This document shows positions 53,431 to 62,771 of a stretch of DNA of 64,000 bases, piece after piece. Position numbers and translations under genes: made by a program. The stretch is from Stenotrophomonas maltophilia (GTDB lineage: Bacteria; Pseudomonadota; Gammaproteobacteria; Xanthomonadales; Xanthomonadaceae), in contig NZ_RXLZ01000006.1 in assembly GCF_003970865.1 (NCBI RefSeq), forward strand, positions 1 to 64,000, read 5' to 3'. The notes below the pieces were generated by a model. The model was given only the letters and a program-made list of their open reading frames with translations, did no database searches and was not told the DNA's origin. Numbering within the stretch: the stretch's first letter is position 1; each line of letters opens with the position of its first letter.

Positions 53431-53567
53431 TGCCGGCCAACGGCCGGCACTACCGTAGATCGCGGTGTTGCCGGCCAGCGGCCGGCACTACCGTAGATCG
53501 CGGGGTTGCCGGGCAGCGGCCGGCATTGCCGTAGATCGCGGGGTTGCCGGGCAGCGACCGGCATTGC
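53431..53567. repeat. Tandem array of four SMAG units, 38-bp period
   Basis: Units start at 53431, 53469, 53507 and 53545, exactly 38 bp apart, each a 23-bp TGCCGG...GGCACTAC palindrome followed by a CGTAGATCGCG-type spacer. The third and fourth copies share a changed stem (GGGCAG) and end GCATTGCC. The array fills the gap between nrdA and nrdB, and each unit could fold in the mRNA. Confidence 0.92.
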
Positions 53568-53583
53568 CGTGGGTCGCCGGCGA

Positions 53584-55947
53584 TCAGCTGGAGCACCATT
53601 CGCATTCGCTGATGTCGATGTCGTTGGAGCGCACGTAGTAGGTGGTCTTCAGGCCTTCGCGCCAGGCGCTCAGGTGCAGCTCCAGCAGCGTGCTCGCGCG
53701 GATGGTGCTGGGCACGTACAGGTTGAAGCTGATCGACTGGTCGACATGGCGCTGGCGGCGCGCGTTCTGGCGCACGCTGGCGAACTGATCGACCTTGTAG
53801 GCGCCCTTCTCGTAGTACGGCCAAGTTTCCAGCGACAGGCCCGGTGCGGCCACCGGCCGCCGGAAGTCCTTCTTTTCCTCGTAGTAGAACGCGCTGTAGA
53901 TCGGGTCGATCGAGGCGGTGGAGCCGGCAATCTGCGCGGTGCTCATGTTCGGCGCCACCGCCAGCAGCCAGCCGTTGCGCAGGCCGTGCGTGGCCACTTC
54001 GCGGGCCAGGCTGTCCCATGCGGCGCCACTGTAGTCGCGGTCACGGAAGTAACGCCCGTTGTGCCAGTCACTTCCCGCGAACATCGGGTAGCTGCCCTTC
54101 TCCTTCGCCAGCTGCGCGCTGGCCTGGATGGTCAGGAAGTTGATGCGTTCGTAGAGCCGGTCGGCCAACGCCTCCGCATCCGGTGATTCCCACTGGATTG
54201 CCTGCTGCGCCAGCAGGTGGTGCCAACCGAACGTGCCCAGGCCGATGGCGCGGTACTTGCGGTTGGTGATCGTGGCCTGCGGCACCGGCAACGCGTTGAG
54301 GTCGATCACGTTGTCGAGCATGCGCACCTGGATCGGGATCAGCCGCTCCAGCACATCGGTGGCCAGCAGGTCATCCGGCGCACTGATCGCCCGGCCGAGA
54401 TTGATCGAGGACAGGTTGCAGACCACAAAGTCACCGGCACGGCGTGTGGTGACGATCTGGTCGCCGCTGACGATCTCCTGGATCATCCGCGTCGGGCTCA
54501 TGTTCTGCAGGATCTCGGTGCACAGGTTGCTGGAATAGATCATGCCCGCGTGCTTGTTCGGGTTCCGGCGATTGACCTCGTCGCGGTAGAACAGGAACGG
54601 GTTGCCGGTTTCCAGCTGGCTGAGCATGATCCGCTTGAACAGATCGATGGCCTTCACCGTGCGGCGGCTGATGCGCTCATCGGCGACCAGTTCGGCGTAG
54701 CGGTCGCGGAAGCTGCCTGAGCCGCGCTTCTCGTCGTAGAAGTCCTGCAGGTACCAGCCCTTGGCCTGCTTCACCTCGTGCGGGTCGAACAGGTACCAGT
54801 CGGCGCGGCGCTCGACCGCTTCCATGAACAGGTCGGGCACGCACACCGAGGTGAACACATCGTGCGCGCGCAGGCGCTGGTCGCCGTTGTTGAGGCGCAG
54901 GTCCATGAACGCTTCGATGTCGCGGTGCCAGATGTCCAGGTACACCGCCACCGCACCCTTGCGCTGGCCAAGTTGATCAACCGACACCGCGGTGTTGTTG
55001 AGCTGCTTGATCCACGGCACCACGCCGCCGGAGGAATTGGCCACGCCACGGATCGGTGCGCCGCTGCTGCGCACATAGCCCAGGTAGGCGCCAACGCCAC
55101 CGCCATGCTTGGACACGCGGGCGATATCGGTGTTGGAGTCATAGATGCCCTGCAGGCTGTCGTCCACCGTGTCGATGAAGCAGCTGGACAGTTGCCCCCC
55201 CACCTTGCCGGCATTGGCCAACGTCGGTGTGGCCACGGTCATGTACAGATTGGACAGCGCCCAGTACGCCTCGCCAACCAGCTGCATGCGCCGCTCACGT
55301 GGCTTTTCCTCCTGCATCAGGTACAGCGCGATGGTCAGCCAACGCTCCTGTGGCAGCTCGTAGACCTCGCGGCTGCGGTCGCTGGCCAGATAGCGCGTGG
55401 CCAGCAGGTACAGGCCGTTGTAGGCGAACAGTCGGTCGCGCTCCGGGTCGATCATCTCACCGGCCTGCTGCAGCTCTTCCTTGGAATAGCAGCGCAGGAT
55501 GTCGTTGCTGTAGATGCCGCGGTCGGCCAGGCTTTCCTGCAGGCCCACATACGAGCCGTACTTCAGGCCGACGTCGTAGAAGCGGTTGCGGCTGGCACGC
55601 TTGTACAGGCGGCGCAGGTAGATGCGCGCGGCAAACTGTTCCCACTCGGGTGCGACCAGGTCCACCCGCGACTCGGCCTCGCGGATCAGCAGATCGACCA
55701 GGTCATCGGCGCTGATGCTGGGTTTGCGTTCGACCATCGACTGCACTACGCGGCGGTAGTCGCTCACATCCAGCTGCGGGAACTCGGCATGCACGGCGTC
55801 GATGCTGCGCTGCAGGCGCTCGGCCTCGAACGGCAGGCGACGGTTGCCGGCCTCCTTGGTGATCCAGGTCGGCACGCGCTCGCCACCGGCGCGCAAGGCG
55901 TCGCCAGCGCCGGCCAGATCGGCCACGCGGAAGGTACTGTCGGTCAT
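53584..55947 (-). CDS. nrdA: Class I ribonucleotide reductase, large subunit
   Basis: Predicted 787 residues (ATG 55947). The catalytic core is intact: LSSCFIDTVDDS (redox Cys), SSNLCTEI (thiyl Cys and Glu), CNLSSINLG and the C-terminal shuttle pair C-E-W-C. The N-terminal 120 residues resemble a diverged ATP cone (LPFEAERLQRSIDAV, then KPSISADDLVDLLI). It reduces ribonucleotides to deoxyribonucleotides with NrdB. Paired NrdR-like boxes lie about 270 nt upstream. The 181-nt gap to nrdB is filled by a repeat array, unlike the tight spacing of the later genes. Confidence 0.96.
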   Translation of the reverse strand: MTDSTFRVADLAGAGDALRAGGERVPTWITKEAGNRRLPFEAERLQRSIDAVHAEFPQLDVSDYRRVVQSMVERKPSISADDLVDLLIREAESRVDLVAPEWEQFAARIYLRRLYKRASRNRFYDVGLKYGSYVGLQESLADRGIYSNDILRCYSKEELQQAGEMIDPERDRLFAYNGLYLLATRYLASDRSREVYELPQERWLTIALYLMQEEKPRERRMQLVGEAYWALSNLYMTVATPTLANAGKVGGQLSSCFIDTVDDSLQGIYDSNTDIARVSKHGGGVGAYLGYVRSSGAPIRGVANSSGGVVPWIKQLNNTAVSVDQLGQRKGAVAVYLDIWHRDIEAFMDLRLNNGDQRLRAHDVFTSVCVPDLFMEAVERRADWYLFDPHEVKQAKGWYLQDFYDEKRGSGSFRDRYAELVADERISRRTVKAIDLFKRIMLSQLETGNPFLFYRDEVNRRNPNKHAGMIYSSNLCTEILQNMSPTRMIQEIVSGDQIVTTRRAGDFVVCNLSSINLGRAISAPDDLLATDVLERLIPIQVRMLDNVIDLNALPVPQATITNRKYRAIGLGTFGWHHLLAQQAIQWESPDAEALADRLYERINFLTIQASAQLAKEKGSYPMFAGSDWHNGRYFRDRDYSGAAWDSLAREVATHGLRNGWLLAVAPNMSTAQIAGSTASIDPIYSAFYYEEKKDFRRPVAAPGLSLETWPYYEKGAYKVDQFASVRQNARRQRHVDQSISFNLYVPSTIRASTLLELHLSAWREGLKTTYYVRSNDIDISECEWCSS

Positions 55948-56214
55948 GGTGGTGAAACTCCAGGCTCGCACGCGCTTTGGCGGTCGATGCCATGGCGGCC
56001 CTGAACGCGATACCGGCGCACGGGGCGAACGGGTGGATTGCCAGGGCACGGGAACGTAGGTCGTCGGCATCTGCCTGCGCCTGCGGCCGGTATCCGGGCC
56101 GTGGGGGCGACCTGCGTCCGCACGATGGCGGCCGCGTCGACACGGCAAGCCTCAGGGGCGGGCCGCGGGACGTTTGCTGCATGTCCGGCGGCGGCGGCTG
56201 ACCGGGAGTGACGG

Positions 56215-56260
56215 CCACAACATAGTGGGGATATCCGAACTCGTCAACACAAGATGCGGT
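56215..56260. promoter_or_regulatory. Pair of NrdR-like boxes
   Basis: Box 1, CCACAACATAGTGG (56215-56228), is palindromic. Box 2, ACACAAGATGCGGT (56247-56260), is weaker. They are 32 bp apart start to start, the three-turn spacing characteristic of NrdR sites. They lie between nrdA and the divergent MDR gene, 268 nt from the nrdA start, which implies a long leader. Visual call. Confidence 0.55.
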
Positions 56261-56377
56261 AATCAGCACATGTCGCGACGATCAGTCGCAGGATGCCGTG
56301 TTGCACCTGCGGCGCCTTGTCGACAGCGCCTGCGTCCCCAGTTCGGTACAACATCAACTTTCCCCGGAACACCGCCC

Positions 56378-57355
56378 ATGCGCGCTGCCCAGTACCCCTC
56401 CTTCGGCGACCCAACCGACGTCCTTGCCATTGCCGATGCGCCGCTGCCTGAGCCCGGCCCCGGCGAGGTGCGCATCCGCACCGTGCTGGCCTCGATCCAC
56501 AACCACGACCTGCTGACCGTGCGTGGCCTCTACGGCTACAAGCCGACGCTGCCGGCGATCGGTGGCAGTGAAGCACTGGGCGTGGTCGATGCACTCGGCG
56601 ACGGTGTCGACGGCCTGCAGATCGGCCAGCGGGTTGCCGCCGCCTCGGTGCACGGCACCTGGGCCGAAGCGTTCATCGCACCGGCACGCATGGTGATTCC
56701 GATGCCGGAGGCGATCCCCGACGAAATGGCCGCACAGCTGATCGCCATGCCGCTGAGCGCGCTGATGCTGCTGGAGTTCCTGCACGTCGAGCCGGGCCAG
56801 TGGATCGTGCAGAACACCGCCAACGGCGCGGTGGGCAAGTCGCTGGCGATGCTGGCGCGGGCGCGTGGCGTGCATGTGGCCAACCTGGTGCGCAATGCCG
56901 ATGCGGTCGCACAGTTGATGGCGCTGGGCATCGATCATGTGTTCGACACCTCGATGGACGGCTGGAAGGATCGCGTGCGTGAGGCGACCGGCGAAGCACA
57001 GGCCGCGGCCGCGGTGGATTCCATCGGCGGCGACGCCAGCGGTGACCTGGTTGACCTGCTCGGCCACCACGGCACCCTGGTGTCGTTCGGTGTGATGAGC
57101 GGCGAACCGATGCGCATTCCCGCCGGCGGCCTGATCTACAAGGAAGCCACCGTGAAGGGTTTCTGGGGCAGCAAGGTCAGCCAGGCGATGGCGGTGGAGG
57201 ACAAGCGCCGGCTGGTTGGCGAACTGCTGAAGCGCGCCGCTGGCGGCGAGCTGACCCTGCCGGTGGAACAGATCTTCGCACTGGACGACATTGCCCAGGC
57301 AGCGGAGGCTGGCGCCGGTTCGGGCCGTAACGGCAAGGTGCTGCTGCGGCCTTGA
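56378..57355 (+). CDS. MDR-family quinone/enoyl reductase
   Basis: Predicted 325-residue medium-chain dehydrogenase/reductase without the catalytic zinc Cys. The N-terminal GroES-like domain (about 1-120; GEVRIRTVLASIHNHDLL) precedes the NAD(P)H Rossmann domain (QNTANGAVGKSLAMLARARG, about 148-167). The NTANGAVG loop resembles that of mitochondrial trans-2-enoyl-ACP reductases (MECR/Etr1), so an enoyl-thioester reductase is possible; quinone oxidoreductase is the alternative. Divergent from nrdA. Start ATG 56378 fits the family N-terminus. Confidence 0.85.
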   Translation: MRAAQYPSFGDPTDVLAIADAPLPEPGPGEVRIRTVLASIHNHDLLTVRGLYGYKPTLPAIGGSEALGVVDALGDGVDGLQIGQRVAAASVHGTWAEAFIAPARMVIPMPEAIPDEMAAQLIAMPLSALMLLEFLHVEPGQWIVQNTANGAVGKSLAMLARARGVHVANLVRNADAVAQLMALGIDHVFDTSMDGWKDRVREATGEAQAAAAVDSIGGDASGDLVDLLGHHGTLVSFGVMSGEPMRIPAGGLIYKEATVKGFWGSKVSQAMAVEDKRRLVGELLKRAAGGELTLPVEQIFALDDIAQAAEAGAGSGRNGKVLLRP

Positions 57356-57371
57356 TGCAATGCGCTGGATT

Positions 57372-57392
57372 CGGCGGCGCTGCGCGCCGCCG
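57372..57392 (+). terminator. GC hairpin after the MDR gene
   Basis: Perfect 9-bp stem (CGGCGGCGC with GCGCCGCCG) and 3-nt loop, 16 nt after the stop codon; no T-run follows. Confidence 0.5.
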
Positions 57393-57442
57393 CCGTCCCA
57401 ATGGATAATGCCTACTTCGTCTCTGCTGAAGAAGGAATCACG

Positions 57443-57727
57443 TTGAGCGCATTGAATGGTCGGAAGGTGCTGCTGGCGACCTTTCTCGGAAGCAAGCACC
57501 CGCCTGACGGTGTTCGGCCCTCCGAAGACTACTGGAGGTTGATCGGTACCAACGGAACCATTGTTCTTGAGGAATCCCAAACTTCCATGGCCAGGCATCA
57601 ACGCGGCCTGCGGGTGCTGGTCCAGTTTCCTGAAAGCATCAGGGGTATGGGGCTTGTGTGCCACAACGAGGTACCGGACAGCCTCTGGATTTTCGTCTCC
57701 GATCTAGTAATTCACCCGGTCGATTAA
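57443..57727 (+). CDS. Small orphan protein with TTG start
   Basis: Predicted 94 residues. I place the start at TTG 57443 because GAAGGA lies about 7 nt upstream; ATG 57401 is in frame but has no ribosome site. The sequence shows two beta-rich parts (LNGRKVLLATFLGSKHPPDG, seen around residues 4-23, and VLVQFPESIRGMGLVCHNEV) and ends LWIFVSDLVIHPVD. It is less GC-rich than its neighbours. No family is recognised; its size and isolation resemble orphan immunity-type genes. Confidence 0.55.
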   Translation: MSALNGRKVLLATFLGSKHPPDGVRPSEDYWRLIGTNGTIVLEESQTSMARHQRGLRVLVQFPESIRGMGLVCHNEVPDSLWIFVSDLVIHPVD

Positions 57728-57894
57728 ATGGATCGGGGTCGAATGCCGTAACGGCGCCCGTATGCAGTCCACTATTGCCTATTCCGATCGTTAAGAACCC
57801 GTGATGTATAACTGAATGCGCTTTCGTCATTGGAAGGCGCACGTGCCTGCGTGCGGTACTGACGGCTCCTCCCCCGTTCGGCGTTGTCGCTTCC

Positions 57895-60519
57895 ATGTAC
57901 CGCACCACCCTGAACCTGCTTGCCGGCGCGATCGCGCTGGGCCTCACCGCCGGCGCTGCCGGCGCCGCTGAATCCGCCGACACCGGCAAGGACAGCACCA
58001 CCCTCGGCGCCGTGCTGGTGACCGGCTCCAACATCAAGCGCAGCGATACCGCCGGGCCGAATCCGGTGCAGATCGTCAGCCGCGAACAGATCGAGCAGAC
58101 CGGCCGCTCCACCCTCACCGACGTGCTGCGCAACCTGTCGGCCAACGCCGGCAACAGTTTCGACGAGCAGTACACCGGCAGCTTCGCCGCCGGCTCGGCC
58201 TCGATCGGCCTGCGTGGCCTGTCGCCGAAGAACACGCTGGTGCTGGTCAACGGCTACCGTGTGTCCAACTTCGGCTTCGCGCTCAACACCCAGGACACTT
58301 TCGTCGACCTCAACGCGCTACCGATCAGCGCGGTCGAACGCATCGAAGTGCTGAAGGACGGCGCCTCGGCGGTGTACGGTTCCGACGCCATTGCTGGCGT
58401 CATCAACATCATCCTGCGCAGGAACTTCCAGGGCGTGGAAGTGGGCGGCGGCTTCGGTATCGCCACCCAAGGCGGCCTGGACGAACGCAAGGCCAGCCTG
58501 CTGGCCGGCTTCGGTGACCTCGAACAGCAGGGCTGGAACGTGCTGTTCGGGCTGGACCTGCTCAAGCGCGACCGCCTCGACGGCGACGATCGCGCCTATA
58601 CCCGCAGCGGCGATTTCCGCGACAAGCCCGGTGGCCGCTTGGCCGGCTGGTCCACCGCCGGTGGCAACTGGCTGTCCAACCCACGCGCGCCGCAGCCGTT
58701 CGCCAACTGCCCCGACGGCAGCCAGCTGCGCCCGTACAGCGACTTCGGCAGCACCCTGCCCGGCCAGGCCTGCGCCTTCAACGCGCAGCCGTTCAAGACC
58801 CTGCAGCCCGGCGCCGAGCGCCTGCAGGCGTCGTTGAGTGCGACCTACCGCTTCAATGACAGCGTCGAAGCCTTCGCCGACGTACTGTACAGCCACAACA
58901 AGGCCGACCAGATCTTCAGTGCGCCGCTGACCGTTGGCCCGGGCCTGCGTGCCTACAACCCGGCCACCGGCACCCTGATCGACGTGCCGGCGGTGCTGCC
59001 GGTCGGCCACCCGAACAACCCGGGCAGCACGCCGCTGCCGTTCGAGTACACCTTCTTCGACATCGGCCCGCGCCTGAAGGACAACACCCAGGTGTTCTAC
59101 CGTGCACTGGCCGGCGTGCGCGGCAGTGGCGAGCGCTGGGACTGGGAAGTGGCGGCGCTGACTTCGCAGAGCGCGCAGCGCGAATACGTCGACAACTTCG
59201 TCAACCGCTACGCGTTCGAACAGATCCTGCGCGATGGCAGCTACAACTTCCTCAACCCGTCCGCCACGCCAGGCGCGCTGGATGCACTGCGCCTGCAGAC
59301 CAAGCGACCGGGCTGGTACAAGCTGCACGCGTTGAACGTGAAGGCCTCGACCTCGCTGTGGGAGATGCCGGCCGGTGCGGTCGGCTTCGCCTGGGGTGCC
59401 GAGTTCCGCAAGGAATCACTGGACGCGCGCACCAGTGCGCAGGTGCTGTCGGGCACCGAACTGCGCCCGGCCATCAACGTGGTCAACGGCGAGCGCCAGG
59501 TCAGCGCCGCCTACGCCGAACTGAGCGTGCCGCTGCACCGCACGCTGGAGCTGCAGGTGGCCGGTCGCGGCGACCACTACGATGATTTCGGCAACGCGTT
59601 CTCGCCGAAGGTGGCGCTGCGCTGGCAGCCGCTGGACAGCCTGCTGCTGCGTGGTTCGTTCTCGCGTGGCTTCCGTGCACCGTCGCTGCCGGAGATCGCG
59701 CCGGGCCAGACCGTCAGCTATGGCTCGGTGATCGATCCACTGGATCCGCTGCAGCCCGGTGGCAGCCGTGGCGTGACCAACATCCGCACCGGTAACCCGG
59801 ACCTGAAGGCCGAGCGCTCGCGCAACTTCAACGTGGGCGCGGTGTGGTCGCCCGATGGCGATACCAGCATCGGCCTGGACTGGTACCGCATCGAGCAGGA
59901 CAACCTGGTCAAGCCGGACAGCGCGCAGTACATCGTCGATCACCCGGAGTTGTTCCCGGGCCGCGTGCAGCGTGAGAACGGGCGCATCCAGTTCATCACC
60001 AACCAGTACGCCAACCAGGGCGAGCTGACCACCTCAGGGCTGGACCTGGAAGCCAACCGCACCTTCCGCACCGAGGGCTGGGGCAACTTCACCGTGGCCG
60101 GCAGCTGGACCCATCTGCTCAGCTTCAAGCAGCCGCTGGTGGCCGGCCAGGCACCGTATGAAGGGGCCGGCAACAACCGCCACGGCGCACTGCCGCGCAC
60201 CCGCGGCACCACCTCGTTGAACTGGGCAGTGGGCGACTGGAGCAGCACGCTGAGCCTGCAATACGTGAGTGGCTACGACCAGCGTGTGGCGACGGCGACC
60301 AGCAACCCGGGCCTGCGTGACCGCATCAAGCCGTATCACCAGCTGGACCTGTACGTGGCCTACGAAGGTGTTCCCAACACCACGCTGTCGCTGTCGGTGC
60401 TGAACCTGACCGACAAGGATCCGCCGTTCGACCCGGCCGGTGGCTCCAACGGCTTCGACATCAGCCAGTACAACCTGCGCGGGCAGTTCGTCTCGCTGGG
60501 GGCGCGCTACCGGTTCTGA
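57895..60519 (+). CDS. TonB-dependent receptor
   Basis: Predicted 874-residue outer-membrane receptor. The signal peptide (TLNLLAGAIALGLTAGAAGA) is followed by the plug domain (about 40-165), with GSNIKRSDTAGPNPVQIVSR, LRNLSANAGNSF and VERIEVLKDGASAVYGSDAI, then the large barrel ending in SLGARYRF. The G-S-x-I-K/R-R opening is typical of the large xanthomonad and sphingomonad receptor group often linked to carbohydrate or peptide uptake. No co-transcribed partner reveals its ligand. It is convergent with the betT-like gene, with a perfect hairpin between. Confidence 0.92.
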   Translation: MYRTTLNLLAGAIALGLTAGAAGAAESADTGKDSTTLGAVLVTGSNIKRSDTAGPNPVQIVSREQIEQTGRSTLTDVLRNLSANAGNSFDEQYTGSFAAGSASIGLRGLSPKNTLVLVNGYRVSNFGFALNTQDTFVDLNALPISAVERIEVLKDGASAVYGSDAIAGVINIILRRNFQGVEVGGGFGIATQGGLDERKASLLAGFGDLEQQGWNVLFGLDLLKRDRLDGDDRAYTRSGDFRDKPGGRLAGWSTAGGNWLSNPRAPQPFANCPDGSQLRPYSDFGSTLPGQACAFNAQPFKTLQPGAERLQASLSATYRFNDSVEAFADVLYSHNKADQIFSAPLTVGPGLRAYNPATGTLIDVPAVLPVGHPNNPGSTPLPFEYTFFDIGPRLKDNTQVFYRALAGVRGSGERWDWEVAALTSQSAQREYVDNFVNRYAFEQILRDGSYNFLNPSATPGALDALRLQTKRPGWYKLHALNVKASTSLWEMPAGAVGFAWGAEFRKESLDARTSAQVLSGTELRPAINVVNGERQVSAAYAELSVPLHRTLELQVAGRGDHYDDFGNAFSPKVALRWQPLDSLLLRGSFSRGFRAPSLPEIAPGQTVSYGSVIDPLDPLQPGGSRGVTNIRTGNPDLKAERSRNFNVGAVWSPDGDTSIGLDWYRIEQDNLVKPDSAQYIVDHPELFPGRVQRENGRIQFITNQYANQGELTTSGLDLEANRTFRTEGWGNFTVAGSWTHLLSFKQPLVAGQAPYEGAGNNRHGALPRTRGTTSLNWAVGDWSSTLSLQYVSGYDQRVATATSNPGLRDRIKPYHQLDLYVAYEGVPNTTLSLSVLNLTDKDPPFDPAGGSNGFDISQYNLRGQFVSLGARYRF

Positions 60520-60523
60520 TGCG

Positions 60524-60557
60524 CGAACGGGGCGGCGGTGATGCGCCGCCCCGTTCG
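60524..60557. terminator. Bidirectional-type hairpin between convergent genes
   Basis: Perfect 14-bp stem (CGAACGGGGCGGCG with its complement) and 6-nt loop, 4 nt after the TonB receptor stop; likely ends transcription of that gene and could serve both strands. Confidence 0.8.
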
Positions 60558-60560
60558 TGT

Positions 60561-60583
60561 TGCCGGCCAGCGGCCGGCACTAC
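60561..60583. repeat. SMAG repeat (reverse)
   Basis: Single canonical 23-bp unit ending GGCACTAC, immediately after the terminator hairpin and 12 nt from the end of the transporter gene. Confidence 0.9.
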
Positions 60584-60595
60584 CATCAACGTGCA

Positions 60596-62575
60596 TCACC
60601 GGCTCAGGTGCAGGAACTGCAGGTGCCGTTCGTACTGGCTGATGATGTCGTTGATGATCTGCTTGCGGCTGTAGCCCACCAGGTCGTAGTCCTGGCTGCC
60701 TTCGTACAGATGCACCTCAGCGCGGTAGTAGCGCTGGTTGCGCAGCTGCTGTGCGGCGAACGACGGAGTGAGGTAGCCGCTGAGGATCACCCGGTACAGG
60801 AAGTCCTGCTGCTCGCCGTGATTCACCGTCAGCTCCATGTCGCCGGCCTCGAAGCGCGTGGCCACGTCCCAGCCCTGCCCGCGCAGCTGTTCGGTCACCG
60901 CTTCCATCGCCGGCTTCACCGTGTCGTCCATGAAGCGGTAGACCTGGTCGCGCACCGGGAAATGCATGGCCTGGCTCAGGCGCTGGCGCCAGCCCTGGTG
61001 GTGGCGGTCGTCACCGATCAGCGGCGATGGCCGGTACTGCAGCGCGCGCTTGCGGTGCGATTCGTCACTGAAGGCGCGGGTCAGGCCCCACATCATCAGC
61101 AGCAGTACCGCCGAGAACGGCAACGAGGCCAATACCACCGCCGATTTCAGTGCATCGATGCTGCCGGCCAACAGCAGCCCGGCGGTCAGCACCGCGATCA
61201 CCGTGCCCCAGAACACGCGCAGCCAACGCGGACCATCATCCTCCGGCGCACCGCCATGCGAGGACAACGTGGACAACACCACCGCCCCCGAGTCGGCCGA
61301 CGTCACAAAGAAGATGAAGCTGACCAGCACCGTCACCGCGATCACCGTGCGACTCCACGGGTAGCCATCCAGCAGTGCATACAGCACCGTCGGTGGGTCA
61401 TCCACCGCCAGCTGCGCCAGTTGCTGCTGACCGTGGTGCAACACCTGGTCAAGCGCGCTGTTGCCGAAGATCGACAGCCAGGCCAGGGTGAAGCCCAGCG
61501 GGATCAGCAGCACGCCGAACACGAATTCGCGGATGGTGCGGCCACGCGAGATGCGCGCGATGAACAGGCCAACGAACGGTGCCCAGCCGATCCACCAGGC
61601 CCAGTAGAACACCGTCCAGCCACCCAGCCATTCCGGTCGGCCGCCATAGGCATACACATCGAAACTCTTGCCAACCACGCTGCCCAGGTAGTCGCCCAGG
61701 TTCTGCATCAACGTGCTGAGCAGGTACTGGGTGGGGCCGGCGCACAGCATGAACAGCACCAGCGCGATCGCCAGCAGCATGTTGATGTTGGCCATCCAGC
61801 GCACGCCCTTCTCCACCCCGGACACTGCCACGGCCACCGCCGCGCCCATCATGCTGACCACCAGGATGATCTGCACCAGGTTGGAGTGCGGGATGTTGAA
61901 CAGGTGCGACAGGCCGGCATTGAGGTGCAGCACGCCGAAGCCCATGTCGGCGCCGATGCCGAACACGGTGGCAACGATGCCCAGCGCGTCCACGGTGTAG
62001 CCGATCGGGCCATTGATGCGCTTGCCGATCAGCGGGTACAGCGCCGAGCGCAGGGCCAGCGGCAGGTTGTGGCGATAGGCGAAATAGGCCATCGCCATTG
62101 CCGCCAGCGCGAACACGCCCCAGCCGTGCAGGCCCCAGTGCAGGAACAGCAGCTGCATGGCCTGGCGCGCGCCGGCCTCGCCCGCGGCCGGATCGCCCTG
62201 CGGCGGCTGCAGGTAGTGGGTCAGCGGTTCGGAAACGCAGAAGAAGAAGAGGGTGATGCTGATGCCGGCGGCGAACAGCATGCCGGCCCAGGAGAGGTAG
62301 CTGAACTCCGGCTCGTCATGGTCGGCACCCAGCTTGATGCCACCGTACTTGGACAGCGCCACCCCCACCACGAACACCAGGTAGAGGGTCATCGCCAGCA
62401 GGTAGTACCAGCCGACATTGAGTGCGGCCCAGTCCTGCGCCTTGACCAGAAGGCGGCCCGCACCGAGCGGGAACAGGCTGACGAACAGCGCGAACGCCAC
62501 GACAACGATCGCCGCGAAGGCGAACACAGGCCGAAGGGTGCGCACCGGGGATTGTTGCGGCTCCAGTACATCCAT
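60596..62575 (-). CDS. BCCT transporter, choline/betaine (BetT-like)
   Basis: Predicted 659-residue inner-membrane transporter with about 12 helices. The BCCT signature tryptophan-rich helix is WTVFYWAWWIGWAPFVGLFIARISRGRTIREF, cited here by its parts FYWAWWIGWAPFVGLF and ISRGRTIREF (about 320-350). The glycine-rich substrate segment is FGIGADMGFGV (about 205). The long C-terminal cytoplasmic domain of about 150 residues is that of BetT-type carriers, where it senses osmotic stress. It imports choline or a related trimethylammonium compound for osmoprotection. No betAB genes are in view. Confidence 0.92.
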   Translation of the reverse strand: MDVLEPQQSPVRTLRPVFAFAAIVVVAFALFVSLFPLGAGRLLVKAQDWAALNVGWYYLLAMTLYLVFVVGVALSKYGGIKLGADHDEPEFSYLSWAGMLFAAGISITLFFFCVSEPLTHYLQPPQGDPAAGEAGARQAMQLLFLHWGLHGWGVFALAAMAMAYFAYRHNLPLALRSALYPLIGKRINGPIGYTVDALGIVATVFGIGADMGFGVLHLNAGLSHLFNIPHSNLVQIILVVSMMGAAVAVAVSGVEKGVRWMANINMLLAIALVLFMLCAGPTQYLLSTLMQNLGDYLGSVVGKSFDVYAYGGRPEWLGGWTVFYWAWWIGWAPFVGLFIARISRGRTIREFVFGVLLIPLGFTLAWLSIFGNSALDQVLHHGQQQLAQLAVDDPPTVLYALLDGYPWSRTVIAVTVLVSFIFFVTSADSGAVVLSTLSSHGGAPEDDGPRWLRVFWGTVIAVLTAGLLLAGSIDALKSAVVLASLPFSAVLLLMMWGLTRAFSDESHRKRALQYRPSPLIGDDRHHQGWRQRLSQAMHFPVRDQVYRFMDDTVKPAMEAVTEQLRGQGWDVATRFEAGDMELTVNHGEQQDFLYRVILSGYLTPSFAAQQLRNQRYYRAEVHLYEGSQDYDLVGYSRKQIINDIISQYERHLQFLHLSR

Positions 62576-62771
62576 GGGGCGGCGTTCTCCGGTAGATCAA
62601 AGGGTTAGCCGACCGATTCTGGCTGAACCGCAGTGGACAGAGCATGAAGTTGCGGCCTGCGGTCACAGGCCCATCCTGCGATTCCGTGTTATCACGCGCG
62701 CGCTGCTGCGTACCTGCGCCTGATGGCACCGCACGGGCCACGTTGATCGCGGCCCGCGCGTTTCCATCCGA

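Noticed and set aside
53431-53567. Evenly spaced palindromes considered as a CRISPR array
   Set aside because: The spacers are near-identical (CGTAGATCGCG type), only 15 nt, there is no cas gene, and the units are SMAG repeats.
60557-62608. 683-codon plus-strand frame opposite the BCCT transporter
   Set aside because: His/Gln-rich shadow; the minus strand has the BCCT signature helices.
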